Source: Tupaia tana (Eukaryota; Chordata; Mammalia; Scandentia; Tupaiidae). Taken from it: 64,000 nucleotides of DNA. Below the pieces are notes generated by a model. That model had not been told where the DNA came from, made no database searches, and worked only from the letters and a program-made list of their open reading frames with translations. Of this stretch, positions 44,359 to 56,205 are shown piece after piece. A program made the translations under genes and the position numbers. The stretch is taken from the NCBI GenBank assembly GCA_026018925.1, contig JAKSZU010000006.1, positions 191,653,449-191,717,448 on the forward strand, in the 5' to 3' direction. The number at the start of each line of letters is the position of its first letter. Within the stretch, counting starts at the first letter, position 1.

Positions 44359-44648
44359 TGGACAAGCCAGTAGGATGGTGGTCAAGGCAGCTGAATCCCA
44401 CATGCCCAACTGTGTGGTTTGACTCCTGAACCCGGTTGCTTGAAGAACATGCTGGGCACATCTCCACACATACCTAAAGCCCCGAAAGGCAAATGAATGA
44501 GAAGGGATTGCAGTGTGGCCATCTCCCCTGAGGGTGCTTTCTCACTTTCCCTCTCTTACCTTCTCTCACTGTCACTTTCTCTCTCTACACCCCTTGCAAG
44601 TGCATGTTCCCTGTAGTAAATTTATAAACGAATCAAACAAACAAAAAA
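44359..44648 (+). mobile_element. tRNA-derived SINE, long type, old
   Basis: Head GACAAGCCAGTAGGATGGTGG, body, and an enlarged CT tract. Target copies CTTGGAGACA at 44348 and 44649-44658. Confidence 0.85.
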
Positions 44649-44710
44649 CTTGGAGACATGTTTTCTCATTTTATTTTAATATATCTCTTATATCCCACAT
44701 CCAATATATG

Positions 44711-44832
44711 AGTGGTCTTCAAACAGCTTATGGTAAATTCATACGAAGAAATTATAAATAAATTTTAAAATATTTTGTATGAAAATTATTTCTTACTTTT
44801 ATTACATTTTTATGAACTTTTTTTGAAGTACC
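44711..44832. mobile_element. Mariner-type MITE
   Basis: Left end AGTGGTCTTCAAACAGCTTATGG and right end TTATGAACTTTTTTTGAAGTACCC are imperfect inverted repeats around a 75-bp AT-rich middle. The ends resemble those of the MITE at 23409 and of the mariner at 60265-61945. No coding capacity. Confidence 0.78.
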
Positions 44833-44834
44833 CT

Positions 44835-46225
44835 TATATGTGCAAATTCTATTGCTTATAACTTGAAAATAGAACCAGAATCTCAACAATCTTTATCTGT
44901 TCTATGATATTTTCATGTTAGAAATAACCATCTTGGTTTTCTTGGATTCATCCTAAAACTTTCTAGTGGATTTTCTAGAATAGTCCCCTCATTCATAACA
45001 AAAAGTCAGATTGACCATTTGATAGTCATAGATCAGTCCAGATCACTTCCACATTCAAAATTATCAAATGTGGTAACTTTGTAATCAAATTTGATAGCTG
45101 ATAGTATAGTTTCATTCTTATTCTTTCTCAATATATCCCTATTTTAGCTATTTTTCTTTCAGTATAAATTTTAGAAAGATTATATCCATTTCTACTTTAC
45201 CCGGAATTATATATGATTCTCCAAAGGATGGCACTTTCTGTAGCTTTGAATACTTGTTGGGAAATTTTATGGGAGTTGAAAAGATTTTATATATTTCAGA
45301 CTTAGTTTCAAAGAAAATTGTTATGCAGTTCCATTCTCTATGACTGAGAAAATATGACAGTCTTTTATTTCTCTATCAGAGCTTTAATAAATTTACTGGT
45401 CACAAAAAGAAAGTAATGTGACCTTTCCATTTACCTTTTCTTTCCTGTAGAAGATAATTTCTATAAAATAAAAATAATTAGGATAAGTTAAGTGTTCACT
45501 TTAGGTACCTATTCACTTTTTCATCATTTTGGAACAAGTAAGGAATTATAGAAAGATTAGTCTTTAATTTTAATTTAAATGGATTTTACTGGTAAATTGG
45601 ATTTTGTTATACTTTGTAAGGATATATTTCATACCAAACTGAATTGCATACCTTTACAAATTGATATGGATCAGGAAAGAAACTTCATTTCATACAAACT
45701 TTTTAATATCTAGACAGAAATGTAAATGGTTACTCTTGCAACCATCTATGGGCTTTTTGCATTAAAAATTCTATTTATCAAAGCAAATGGAATTGCTTGC
45801 ATTTAGGCATGTCTCTCTGTGCTTTTCTACAGTATTACATGTTAATATGTTTACTCTGTTCAACATCTTCCGATGTTTTAAACGAATCACATGCATTTAT
45901 GTAGGGCTTGGGCATCCTGCTCATACTTTCAATACGTAGAATGAATTTGAGTTACCAGCAAAAGCTCTATAAGTTTTACCTAGTAGCACAGAGAAAGAAC
46001 CGCACACATTACGTTGTTAGAAATTTACATATTTAGCTTTAATCATTTTCTTTATGATAAATGTATAAGTACTTCAACACTATTAATTTTTATAGCTTTT
46101 TAGTCACTCTTTTATTATAAAATCTCCAGTTTTTTTATTTAAAGTTTCAGTTAATCATTAGAAATTATATTTTCACATCGATTAAAACTAATATATTAAA
46201 ATTATTTACACTTAAAAACATAAAA
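44835..46225. other. Long unique AT-rich stretch
   Basis: Nothing recognised over 1.4 kb. Confidence 0.5.
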
Positions 46226-46229
46226 TATT

Positions 46230-46479
46230 GGGACAAGCAGTTGGGGTAATGGTTACATTGCTAGACTCTCACATAGCCAACTGCAGTTTGAGTCTTGGAC
46301 TCAGTGGCTTAAAGCTCACATCAGGAAAGTGTGCGCATATGCTCAAAATCCCAAAAGAAGAGTAGCAGAGAAGGGATTGCAGTGTGGCCATACCCCTGGA
46401 GAGTGATTTCTTGCTTTCTGTCTCTCTGTGGCATGCATCTACCCTACAGCAAAAGTCTTTTCCTCTTAAAAAAAAAAAT
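46230..46479 (+). mobile_element. tRNA-derived SINE, long type (first of a tandem pair)
   Basis: Head GGGACAAGCAGTTGGGGTAA, B box AGTTTGAGTC; a shortened CT tract (TCTGTCTCTCTGTGG). More diverged than its neighbour. Confidence 0.9.
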
Positions 46480-46484
46480 ATACA

Positions 46485-46737
46485 GGGACCAGCAGTTAGC
46501 CTAATGACTATGTTGCTAGACTCCCACATAGTTGTCTGCGGTTAACGTCTCGGACCCGGTGGCTTAAAACTCACGCCGGGCGCGTGTGTGTGCGTGCCCA
46601 AGATCCCAAGAGGAGAATGGAGGAGAAGGGATTGCGGCGTGACCATCCCCCCTCGGGGGTGATTTCTCGCTTTCTGTTTCTATGTCTCTGTCTGGCGAGC
46701 GCACATGCCCTATAGCGAAAATCTCTCTCAAAAAAAA
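46485..46737 (+). mobile_element. tRNA-derived SINE, long type (second of a tandem pair), younger
   Basis: Head GGGACCAGCAGTTAGCCTAA, CpG-rich body and a short A8 tail. It starts a few bases after the tail of the previous SINE, suggesting insertion into that A-rich tail. Confidence 0.93.
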
Positions 46738-46739
46738 TA

Positions 46740-47080
46740 CAATATGAATAATTTGAAAATAAAAACTATTCAGAAATACTGTTGATACTACATTTACCAA
46801 ATAATTAGCACTTTATTCTGTGCAGAATCTGCTCATTATAAAAATAATGCTAACTGTTCCTTTCCCCACTCTGGCCAACAAGTTGCAGTTAATTCATAGT
46901 ACATTGTTGGTTTCAGACACTATTTGTTGGCTAAGAGTTTATCTTCTCGGTTTATTAAGCCCAATTTGTTTGAGCTGCAGTAACTGAATTAACACAAGCC
47001 CCTTCACTAACACTGAAGATGAATTATTATTTGTCTACATTAAACAAAGTAATTTTATACCCTTTACTAGTAACTGTTTA
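46740..47080. other. Unique DNA
   Basis: Nothing recognised. Confidence 0.45.
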
Positions 47081-47094
47081 GGAGTGAAAATGTG

Positions 47095-47364
47095 GGACCA
47101 GTAGTTAGCTTAATGGCTACGTTGCTGGACTCCCCTGTAGCTGACCACGGTTTGCGTCCCAGACACCATGTCTTAAAACTCACGCCGGGTGCATGTGTGT
47201 GCATGCCCAAGATCCCAAGAGGATAATGGTGGAGAAGGGATTGCAGCATGGCCATCCCCCCGGTGGGTGATTTCTCGCTTTCTGTCTCTCTGTCTCTCTC
47301 TGTCTGTCTGGCAAGCGCACACGCCCTATAGCAAAAACCTCTTAAAAAAAAAAAAAAAAAAAAA
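47095..47364 (+). mobile_element. tRNA-derived SINE, long type
   Basis: Complete, with A22 tail. Target copies GGAGTGAAAATGTG (47081-47094) and GAAGTGAAAATGTG (47365-47378). The B box GGTTTGCGTCCC lacks the conserved A58. Confidence 0.95.
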
Positions 47365-47378
47365 GAAGTGAAAATGTG

Positions 47379-47748
47379 ACCTACTTTTGATCCATGAGTC
47401 ATAAGAAGTCTGATAAATATAATTTTGAGGTGGATTCTCATTCCAGATTATATATATTAAAAAAAAAAAAGCAAACTTTCTCTACCCTTTCATCTTAGAT
47501 CTGGTTCTGTGAAGGTGTGATAGGGCAATTTTTTTAGCCATAAGTTACAACCTTGAGGACATAAGGCTGACATAATGTTTAAGAAAGTTTGTAAGAACTT
47601 GATTATTCAATGAATTATTACTTCAAAACTGGAAATACTTATATCTAGATTACTTGTTAGATGACATAACAAAATATCTCTATTGTTTAAAGTTTTGTTT
47701 TAATAATTATGTATTGATCTTAATTGATTCAAATTACTTTGTCATCTC
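47379..47748. other. Unique AT-rich DNA
   Basis: An A run at 47459-47470; nothing else. Confidence 0.45.
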
Positions 47749-47762
47749 AAAACATGCATCCC

Positions 47763-47936
47763 AGGCCACCATGTGATGTGGAACATGGCCAAATGTGAGT
47801 TTAGTGTCTTGGACCCAATGGCTTAAGAATCATGCCGGATGCGTGTGTATGTGTGTGCCAAATTTCTGAGAGGAAACTGGAGGAGAGGGGATTAAGGCAC
47901 AGCTCACCCTTCTGAAGGAAAATTTCTCCCTTTTCT

Positions 47937-47967
<31 letters not shown>

Positions 47968-48002
47968 GGTGAGTGTACATACCCTACAGCAAACAAATAT
48001 TT
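47763..48002 (+). mobile_element. tRNA-derived SINE, long type, with a deletion in the head
   Basis: Head AGGCCACCATGTGATGTGGAACATGG is shortened between the A and B boxes. Target copies AAACATGCATCCCA and AAAAATGTATCCCA bracket it. Confidence 0.88.
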
Positions 48003-48099
48003 AAAAATGTATCCCAAATGATTAAACATAATCAACATTGACTATTATTTTGGATAATAATAAAAATAAAAGCCAGCGTATTACGCAATTGTCATAGTT

Positions 48100-48280
48100 C
48101 TATGTCCTATTACATAGATTATTGTCTCCTATAATTACAGTAATCTAACAAAATGTAATTTTATATTTGTGAGTAAAAATAGGCACAGAGAAAGGATTTT
48201 TACACAGACTGGAAGTTGCAAATTCACATGCAGGTGTTCTGGCCAAGAGCTCTAGTTCCTTGCTCTTACTTATGGGGTGC
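48100..48280 (-). mobile_element. Possible MIR
   Basis: ATAGATTATTGTCTCCTATA, ATAGGCACAGAGAAAGG and CACATGCAGGTGTTCTGGCC roughly follow antisense MIR (ATTATTATCCCC, GGCACAGAGAGG, CAGGCAGTCTGGC). Very decayed. Confidence 0.45.
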
Positions 48281-48623
48281 CATACAAGCATACTTAGGTA
48301 GAGCTAGAGAAATTTGGGATGATGTAACATGATCCATAATTTGTATGCAAAGAAAATGAAAAAGGTTGATAAAATGAATGTATAGTATGAAAGTGAAAAA
48401 ATAAAGTAATATAAAACTGAAACTGTGCTTGGCTGAGTTTTTTCTATTATTATTGCCTCTTGTAGTGTATATCTTAGATATTCCACTTTGGTTAAAGTAA
48501 TTTAGGCATAGGCTTTTTAAAAACTGATTTAATGTTTCTTTTGCTTTTTGTGTGTACTCTTGTGACTTTTATTTTTATCCAGCATTACTTCCCTGAACAA
48601 GTGACAAACCATCTGTATTCTTT

Positions 48624-48879
48624 TTTTTTTGGAGAGGTTTTTACTATAGGGCGCGTGCGCTCGCAAGACAGAGAGAGACATAGAGACAGAAAGTGAGAAA
48701 TCACCCCCTAGGGGGGATGGTCACGCCACAATCCCTTCTCCTCCATTCTCCTCTCGGGATCCTGGGCACGCACGCACACGCACCTGGCGTGAGTTCTAAG
48801 CCACCGGGTCCGGGACGCGAACCGCGGTCGACTACGTGGGAGTCCAGCGACATAGCCATTACGCTAACTGCTGGTTCCC
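48624..48879 (-). mobile_element. tRNA-derived SINE, long type, very young
   Basis: Perfect 16-bp target duplication ACCATCTGTATTCTTT at 48608-48623 and 48880-48895. CpG-rich (GACGCGAACCGCGGTCGACT); near-identical to 17535-17799 and 38647-38908. The T tail is short. Confidence 0.97.
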
Positions 48880-48895
48880 ACCATCTGTATTCTTT

Positions 48896-49700
48896 ATTCC
48901 TCTTAGGAAACATACTAATTGGATATTAGAACAATATTAGAAATGCTACTTTCTACAGTATTTAAATTAACAAGCTTGTGACACAACATAACTTTGGGCT
49001 CTGTTCCTGCAAGAAACATGTGACATTATTATTTGCAAATTATATTCAAAACTTAAAATCAGAAGTGTCTATCATTGGTTAGGGAATGTAGTAGCCTCTG
49101 CTCCTGAACCAAATTTCATGATTGAATTTAACAAAGGTTGGCAGAAATTAGGCATGATTTATTTATTTATTTTCTTCATAAGATAAAGTCCTACTTATCA
49201 AGATATCAAATTACAGGGAAGAAAACAAGTGGGGAACTTTCCTTATCCCTGAATAAGTACATAACACATCAAGCACGGTTTATTTCTGGAATTATGAATT
49301 TATCTTTTATATAATCTCCCCAGACCTTTCTTCTATAATAAACAACCCTGAAATTCTGATTTGGTAACCATACATCTCAATGTAATGAATGACCTTCACT
49401 CCTTTTTTCCATTTTTCCTGGAAGAATTTGTGCATCTTTATCTTAGAATTTGATTGCCTATCTCTAACCTTCAGGTAATACATATTGACATTATGATAAC
49501 TCCATGTATATATATATATATATAGGAGTCATGACATACATTAACCATAACAAATCATAAGACATATAAAATACTTCAACTTAATTCAGTGTGTGGTATC
49601 TGCTAACTTATGAATAAAGATTAGAATAACTTCTACATTATTCTGGTCATGCAATCATTTTTAAAAAATATATACCTCTGATTTTTTTATATAATTTAAA
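48896..49700. other. Unique AT-rich DNA with (TA)n
   Basis: A (TA)n run lies at about 49505-49524. No other feature recognised. Confidence 0.5.
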
Positions 49701-49716
49701 GATTTTCATCACTTTT

Positions 49717-49976
49717 TTTTTGGAGTGGGGGAGAGGTTTTTACTATAGGGCACATGTTCTTGCCACAAAGATGAGACAGACAGAGACAAAAAACAAGAAA
49801 TCACCCCCCAGGGGGATGGCCATGCCACAATCCTTTCTCCTCCATTCTCCTCTAGGGATCTTGGGCATGCACACACACGTGCCTGGTGTGAGTTTAAGCC
49901 ACTGGGTCTGGAACTCGAACCGCAATCAGCTACATGGGAGTCCAGTGAAATAGCCATTACACCAACTGCTGGTCCC
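49717..49976 (-). mobile_element. tRNA-derived SINE, long type
   Basis: Complete reverse-complement copy; imperfect target copies TTTTCATCACTT and TTTTTATCACTT. Moderate divergence. Confidence 0.92.
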
Positions 49977-50150
49977 AGTTTTTTATCACTTCTATCCAAA
50001 TTAATTACATATTTTATAGTTTTGCTTTTAACTATAATGGTTCTGGGTTCTGTCATAATAGTTATTGACTAAAGGCAGTTTTGAATTATATAAACATGTG
50101 TATCATGCTTAGCATGTTCATTTGTACAGAACACTCATTTTAAGAATGTA

Positions 50151-50411
50151 GGGACCAGCTTGTAGGGACCAGCAGGTGGCATAATGGTTTCATCACTGGA
50201 CTCTCACATGACCAACAGAGGTTTAAGTCGTGTCCTCGAGCCTTGAAACACACTGGGCTCATGTGCGTGCATGACCAAAATCCCGACAGGAGAATGGAGA
50301 AGAAAAAACTGTGGCATGGCCATCCCCCTGGGAGGCTATTTCTCACTCTCTGTCTCTCTGACTATCTGGTAAGCACAAGTGCACTATAGTAAAAATATCT
50401 CTCTTAAAAAC
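50151..50411 (+). mobile_element. tRNA-derived SINE, long type, 5' end partly duplicated
   Basis: GTAGGGACCAGC occurs twice in a row (about 50148 and 50162) before the head continues AGGTGGCATAATGGTTTC. Body, CT tract and tail follow. Confidence 0.9.
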
Positions 50412-51330
50412 AAAGTATGACTTGTGTAATGTGATATGATAGCTCAAAAGCAGTTTAGGGAAATGCCTACTTCTTGGGACTGCACAGCGTTGTGTTGACG
50501 GTCAACAAAAACATACTCAGGCCTGTTGCTTAGCAACCTGCATGCAAGGAAAAATTTTGCTTCAGTACTTTCAGAATAAAGGCTTCTCATATTAAATTCT
50601 TTAGTAATGTTTGCTATTATCACTCTTTAAGAAATTCACCAATGATAATTGACTTGATTTGCTTTCTAAATTGTAACGTTTGATTTACTTACCAATTCTT
50701 ATAGGTATGCATGAGAAGAACAAATGCACCTAACACCTTAGAGAGAAAAAGGAGGAAGAAGCTGGTAAGAAAGAAAGAGAGGAAGAAGAAGAAAGGAAGG
50801 AAGAAAAAGAAAGGATAAAGACAAAAAACCTCATCTTGAGACACAAACATCATTTCATTTCCCTTTGCAAACTGGTCATAATTACTGTGCAAGCTATTTT
50901 TCCCTTTTCTGTGGCAAACAGTAATATATTCTTGTGAAATGTCCCTAGTGAATTAGGGATATAGAATACTCCAAAAGGAAAAGATAAAAGCAAATACGTA
51001 TACCTACAAGAGTGTGAATGCTGGCTCTTTTATCACACTTACTGTATGAGGATGCCTTTGAAAAGCTGTAAGTTTCTCCTTGAATCCCAGGATGAACATC
51101 AGTACATCATTACACTTTCACATTGAATCACTTTCATTTTTATTCCTTCTTTAATGCAAAAAAGAAAAAATAATTACCAGTAGCTGAACCAACTACAACA
51201 AAAATAATAAAGCAATATTATGAAATTATGATTTTTGTTTACTTATTACTATTAGCAAATGGTTTCTTTATATAAAAAGAAGATTCACCTGTTATTCTTC
51301 CTTTCATTATCCATATTGCTGTGAATGGCA
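50412..51330. other. Unique DNA with an X-box-like site and a GA-rich run
   Basis: GTTGCTTAGCAAC lies at 50525-50537, and a purine run (GAAAGAAAGAGAGGAAGAAG and on) at about 50745-50820. No coding signal. Confidence 0.5.
50525..50537. promoter_or_regulatory. RFX X-box-like palindrome
   Basis: GTTGCTTAGCAAC is a perfect inverted repeat with a 1-bp centre and fits the RFX X-box pattern (GTTGCC/T, spacer, A/GGCAAC). A single isolated site; function is not shown by sequence. Confidence 0.4.
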
Positions 51331-51331
51331 G

Positions 51332-51727
51332 TGTTACCAGCCAAGTCCTGCTGCTGCTTCTCCCAGTCGATGAACAAGATACAGAAGTTGGAAAAAACGA
51401 AGTTTATTTCTGTAACTGGTTACAAAGAGACAGACAGCAAGCACCATCAACCTGTCTCAAAAAGGTCACAAGTTCTCAGTATTTATATTATAGATACAAG
51501 CATGTCCACATCATTTCTCATTGTGATCAGTCAGTCAGTGGCTTTCCCCTGAGTAATGATCCTGATTGTTATTTTGCTTCAAATACTCATTCCTGGTTTT
51601 TCATATGACCATTCCTCAAATAGAGCTCCCTATGACGAAGCTCTTGGTCAGATTATTCTCACTAGAGACCTTTCTTCTTTCAAAATGACCGCAGACCTGC
51701 TAACCCTCAAGTAGGCCTGCTTTAACA
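51332..51727 (-). mobile_element. Solo-like LTR, copy 3 of the three-copy family
   Basis: On the plus strand it runs TGTTACCAGCC to TTTAACA, so on the minus strand it is TG...CA, as LTRs are. GAAATAAACTTCG on the minus strand is the polyadenylation-type signal. It is the best preserved of the three; no internal sequence adjoins it. Confidence 0.8.
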
Positions 51728-52583
51728 CCACTGTGATATTGCCGGCCTAAACAAGAAATGGATTTTATCAGCATTTACATGCTTCTGTTGCCCATATATA
51801 ATAGGCAACTATGTCTTGTTTAATTCTATTATGTGCTTGTTTCCTCAGATCAAAATAATTTCTATATTCATTGTGCTTGCTTCAGTTCATTATACTGTCA
51901 TCCATGCAATTACTGTTAAATTGGGCTTTCTGTTCTAGTTTTTGCTCTCCAAAGCATAGACATGGCTCATAGGGAGTTATTTCTGCATCAATAATATCAT
52001 TTCATTACTAAAAAAATTAGTGAAGATTTACTACTATCTGCACAGAAAAGTCGGAAACTTTAAGTATACAAAGCGCAAGACCCTAGGAGTAGCCTCTTCT
52101 TACCTCATCTGCCTATTCATTTACTAGTTTTTCTCCTACAACATGCTACACTGCAATAATTTTAGGGAATACAATGTTTTAACTGTTTTTTTTATTTTAT
52201 TTTTTTTTTATTCATTCAGGCATGTTATCCTATGCATGTAATTTCCTCCTTTTCCTTCTTTGGAATTCTCAACTCTCAAATTTGTCATTGTGTCCTTCAA
52301 AAGTCTCTGTTTAACTCTCCTTCCCAGTGGAGCAGAATATTCCTTCGTCAGTGTAAGCACTGTAGCTGACATATACTTCCGTCATTATATTACATTGTAC
52401 TTGTGTGCAGATCAGCAGCTCTTATAAAAGTAGCAGGCATTATTTCCTCCAACTTTTTTTTCTCTTCAGGTTAATACTAATATTCTTTAAGCTCTAGTGC
52501 TATGTGTTTAACATGTACTCAGTCATTCAATACTATAATGCTGATAAAGTGAATTAGTTCATGTATTAAATGGATGATTGAAC
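51728..52583. other. Unique DNA
   Basis: No repeat or gene recognised apart from T runs near 52190-52210. Confidence 0.45.
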
Positions 52584-52599
52584 GAATAACATGCATTTT

Positions 52600-52854
52600 T
52601 TTTAACAGAGATTTTTCCTTTAGGGGACGTGTGCTTGCCGGAGAGACAGAGAGACAGAAAGCAAGAAATCACTCCCCTTCCCCTCCACCAGGGGATGGCC
52701 ACTCCACAATCCCTTCTCATTCATTCTCCTGTCATGATTTTGGGCATGCATGCACACATGCCTGGTGTGAGTTTAAGCTATTGGGTCTGGGGATTGAACC
52801 ACGGTCGACTATGTGGAAGTCCAAAGACGTAACCATTACGCCATCTGCTGATCC
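52600..52854 (-). mobile_element. tRNA-derived SINE, long type
   Basis: Perfect target duplication AATAACATGCATTTT at 52585-52599 and 52855-52869. The palindrome region is replaced by CCCCTTCCCCTCCACCAGGGG. Confidence 0.94.
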
Positions 52855-52892
52855 AATAACATGCATTTTGAAATTTAAAATTTATGGAGAAA

Positions 52893-53117
52893 ATTTTTTA
52901 TCTTTGTAATTTGTCAGAGTGTATGGGTGCATGCAGGAGAGAGACAGAGAGAGATGGTCACAACTCAATCCCTTCTCCACTTCTCCCTCCTTTTGGTACT
53001 TTGGGCACCCACATACATACCCAGTGTGTTTTTCAAGCTGTCAGATCCAGGGTTCAGCTGTGAGGTTGGAATGTGAGCTCTATCCAGCCTCCTTAACCAA
53101 CACACCAAATGGACTTG
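52893..53117 (-). mobile_element. tRNA-derived SINE, old
   Basis: TTTGTCAGAGTGTATGGGTG, CAATCCCTTCTCCACTTCTC, CACCCACATACATACCCAGTG, then a decayed head. It lies 40 bp from the previous SINE. Confidence 0.7.
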
Positions 53118-53149
53118 TTGAAATTTGGTCTCTGAAGCATTTGGCACTT

Positions 53150-53180
53150 CTTTTTCTTTCTTTCTTTCTTTATTTTTTTC
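53150..53180 (+). repeat. (TTTC)n
   Basis: TTTTTCTTTCTTTCTTTCTT, a pyrimidine microsatellite. Confidence 0.9.
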
Positions 53181-53690
53181 TTCAGCAAAAGGAACAACCG
53201 AATGAGATCACTGAATCATTGCCAGAATTTTCCACTTAGGTTTTTTACACAATAAGTATTTATTGGCCACAATTTTTGCACTCTACACCAAATTAGAAGG
53301 GTTTCAATCATTAACATATTCATAGTCCCTGAGATACTGGTTTATTGTAGAAGAGAATTTGACTGATATTGGCCATCGAGCACCTGTTTATAAGATTGCA
53401 AAAAGACATTTAAACTAGACTCTCTTAGTTGAAGCATGCTTCAAGGAAAAGATGCCACTACAACTCTATTTAGAGAATAAACAAGACAGAGTTGAATGGA
53501 AAAGCAGGTGGAGGCTCTTGGGGTGGGTAGTAAAGGGTTAAAGGCTTGGTGGTAAAGGAGAGAATGATCTCTGGGGAGAACCACAGGTAGCTAAAATGAG
53601 GTTAGCTTTTCCTCCATTGCAAGGAAACTGCAGATCCAGATTAATTTAAGTGGCAGGAGTTATTGTAAGAATGCATATGGAAGCAAATAA
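53181..53690. other. Unique or very old repeat DNA
   Basis: Some wording near 53240-53270 (AATAAGTATTTATTGGCC) recalls L2-like AT-rich ends, but too weakly to call. Confidence 0.35.
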
Positions 53691-53696
53691 GTATGA

Positions 53697-53800
53697 ACTC
53701 ATTCCTTCAATGTTTACTGAGAACCAGTAATGTACCAAGTGTTGTGCTATATTTTAAGTTTATGATATTGACCACAGCAGCAGCTGATCTTGAGTTTATG
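53697..53800 (-). mobile_element. Possible LINE-2 3' end
   Basis: CATTCCTTCAATGTTTACTG, ACCAAGTGTTGTGCTATATT matches antisense L2 (CATTCAACAAATATTTATTG, GCCAGGCACTGTGCTA). Confidence 0.5.
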
Positions 53801-55765
53801 GACTGATATGTCTGTGAGGGAATTATGTATTTTATAGTCTTAGAAACAGTTAACACTGCTTTGACAGGAAAGAACAGGATTAACACACACCAGGCAAACA
53901 AGATAGTCATCTAGCAATTGAAATATCAGGTTCCAGGGGCATTGGAAGTTCATTCAGAATTCAGTAGCAACCCATTCTGATGAATTCTAGAAAATGAGGA
54001 AATATGAAGAATGAGCAAGTGAGTCCGGACCCAAAGATGTAAGTTGAAATTATTTGTTGAGATATCCAAGATGATATTCCAGAATGCGAATTTACCTGAC
54101 ATTTTCTATGAAGATTTAGAGGGAAGATAACATGTGGATAAGTGAAGATAGAAGAAAAAAACCCTTAATACATGTATGACCAAATATCATCCAATTTCTA
54201 GGTTCTACTACTACTGTTGAGACCCATGCCCCAGTATTTTTGTCATTCTCATGAAGATTAATATCCTCTTTCTTCCTCTTGCTATTTCTGGAGTTTGTTT
54301 CATTCCAATGTTTATCCTTGTAGTTTTACTGTAATGAACTCAGTGCTGTTCTTTATATTTATCTACCTCGTTAGAGGTCATAATCCTCCTTAGATCTATA
54401 GCTTTAAATATTAAATAATTTTTAAAAAATACATGACCACTAGCTTTTGAATATTATTGTCATACTTTTTTTGACACTTTACATTTTATGGGGCTTTAAT
54501 TATGCATGGATCAGACCTTTCATTTATACTCGTTTCTGTATGTTTCAAACTTTTTTCTTCTGTGTGCTTCAAAGTGAGTATGTTCCATTACCATCATTTA
54601 TAATTTTTATCAGATCTTTTCCTGGGTTTATTCATTATTGAAACCAAATATTGTCTTTATTTCAGTCATCATGTTTTCATATCTAGAAAATGTATTTTTT
54701 TCAGTAATTTAGTAAACTTTTCACGTTGTCTATTTTATCCATTCCTTCCCTCCCCTCTAATTTTTTCTTTTAATAGTTAACTGCTCTCATTTTAAATTTC
54801 TTGTCAGGAAATCTCCAAAGACTGGATACCCTGAAATCTGTCTGTGTTGTATGACTGTGTCTTTCTCAGTGATGTTCCAGAAGTGACTATATCAACTGAG
54901 GACAACAGATAGCGACCATTTCTTCCTGTAAGTCTATAAGTACCATGACATTTATGCAGTAACTTTTTCAGTAACAACTTAAAAGATTTGGTGAGAATAG
55001 TAGGCTTATATTTCAGTCATTTACTATCTTTGTTAGGGAAACTTCAAAGCAATTTCAATGAAGTGTAAAATATATCCAGTTACTTCTTGAAGAAATTTCT
55101 GAATATCTCAAATTTTATACTCAGATTATTAAACAGTAGTTATTTAATAACCTATCATAAGCATCAATGTTCTGAGTGAAAGTATTACAATTTTTATATT
55201 GCTGGTTTATGATGAAATAAACAACCAACCCATCACGAATGTCATTATTAATCAACATTTGAATGCGCACATTAGAAATATCTTTCAAATATTTTGATCT
55301 TACACGCTTATTTAGTTTTAATGAAACTAAATTTTTAAAGAGCATTTAACATATATTTTAGTTGAAAATAACATGCATTCTCTGTGATTATGTAGACATT
55401 CTGATGGTAACAGAAAAATAGCACATAAGAGTAGTCCACAGAAATGGCAATTGGAATTAGAAATGACTCATTAAATATTAGTGTTGTTTTTCTCTTGAAG
55501 AATATAATGTCAACTTAATAATGTATCAAATAGTTTTCTTCCCTTCACTTGATAGCAAAACAAATATATATATATAGTTACAAAGAAGCAGATCTGCATA
55601 TTTCTAAACATATAATTTGCCTGTTAGAAAAAGAAAAAGAAAACCAAAATAATTTGTTTTGAATTCTCAACTAACCATTACTAATGCATTCAATTATTCA
55701 TCACAATATTGCAATAAAAATAAGCTATTCTTACTCTAAGAGAAAAATATCTACTTATCGTTATC
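53801..55765. other. Long unique AT-rich stretch
   Basis: About 2 kb with nothing recognised; a short (TA)n occurs near 55567. Confidence 0.45.
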
Positions 55766-55769
55766 AATT

Positions 55770-55835
55770 TCCAATACCTACCCATGTGTCTTACACATAG
55801 TAGGTGACTATTAAACGGTTGCTAAACCAATAATA
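55770..55835 (+). mobile_element. Possible LINE-2 terminal fragment
   Basis: CTTACACATAGTAGGTGACT, ATTAAACGGTTGCTAAACCA resembles the sense L2 end (GGCACATAGTAGGCGCTCAATAAATG...). Confidence 0.5.
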
Positions 55836-56038
55836 GTTTCTCAGTTTTTTTAGGCAAAAACAAAACCTAACAGATAAAAACAAAAACAAAAATATTCTGT
55901 TTCTGGATTTTAATATTTTTCTCATTTTTTTGTTATTTTAAATATAGTCTTCTTTTTTGTAATATAGTTCTAACAAGCCTGTCAAAGAAATATTAATAAA
56001 ATTAATTTATATACTGTAAATTGAAAAATATGCTTTAT

Positions 56039-56205
56039 GGAGCCGGCAGGTGGCACAGTGGTCAAGATGCTGGATTCCTACGTGGTCTACTGTGATTGAA
56101 ATCCCGGACCCGGTGGCTTGCTTTCTCACTTTCCCTTTCTTTCTCTCTCTGTCTCTCTAATCAAATTAATAATAATAATAATAAAAAACAAATAAAGTAA
56201 AAATG
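56039..56205 (+). mobile_element. tRNA-derived SINE, short type
   Basis: Head GGAGCCGGCAGGTGGCACAG, then GACCCGGTGGCTTGCTTTCT (head joined directly to the CT tract) and an AATAATAATAAT tail. Confidence 0.9.
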
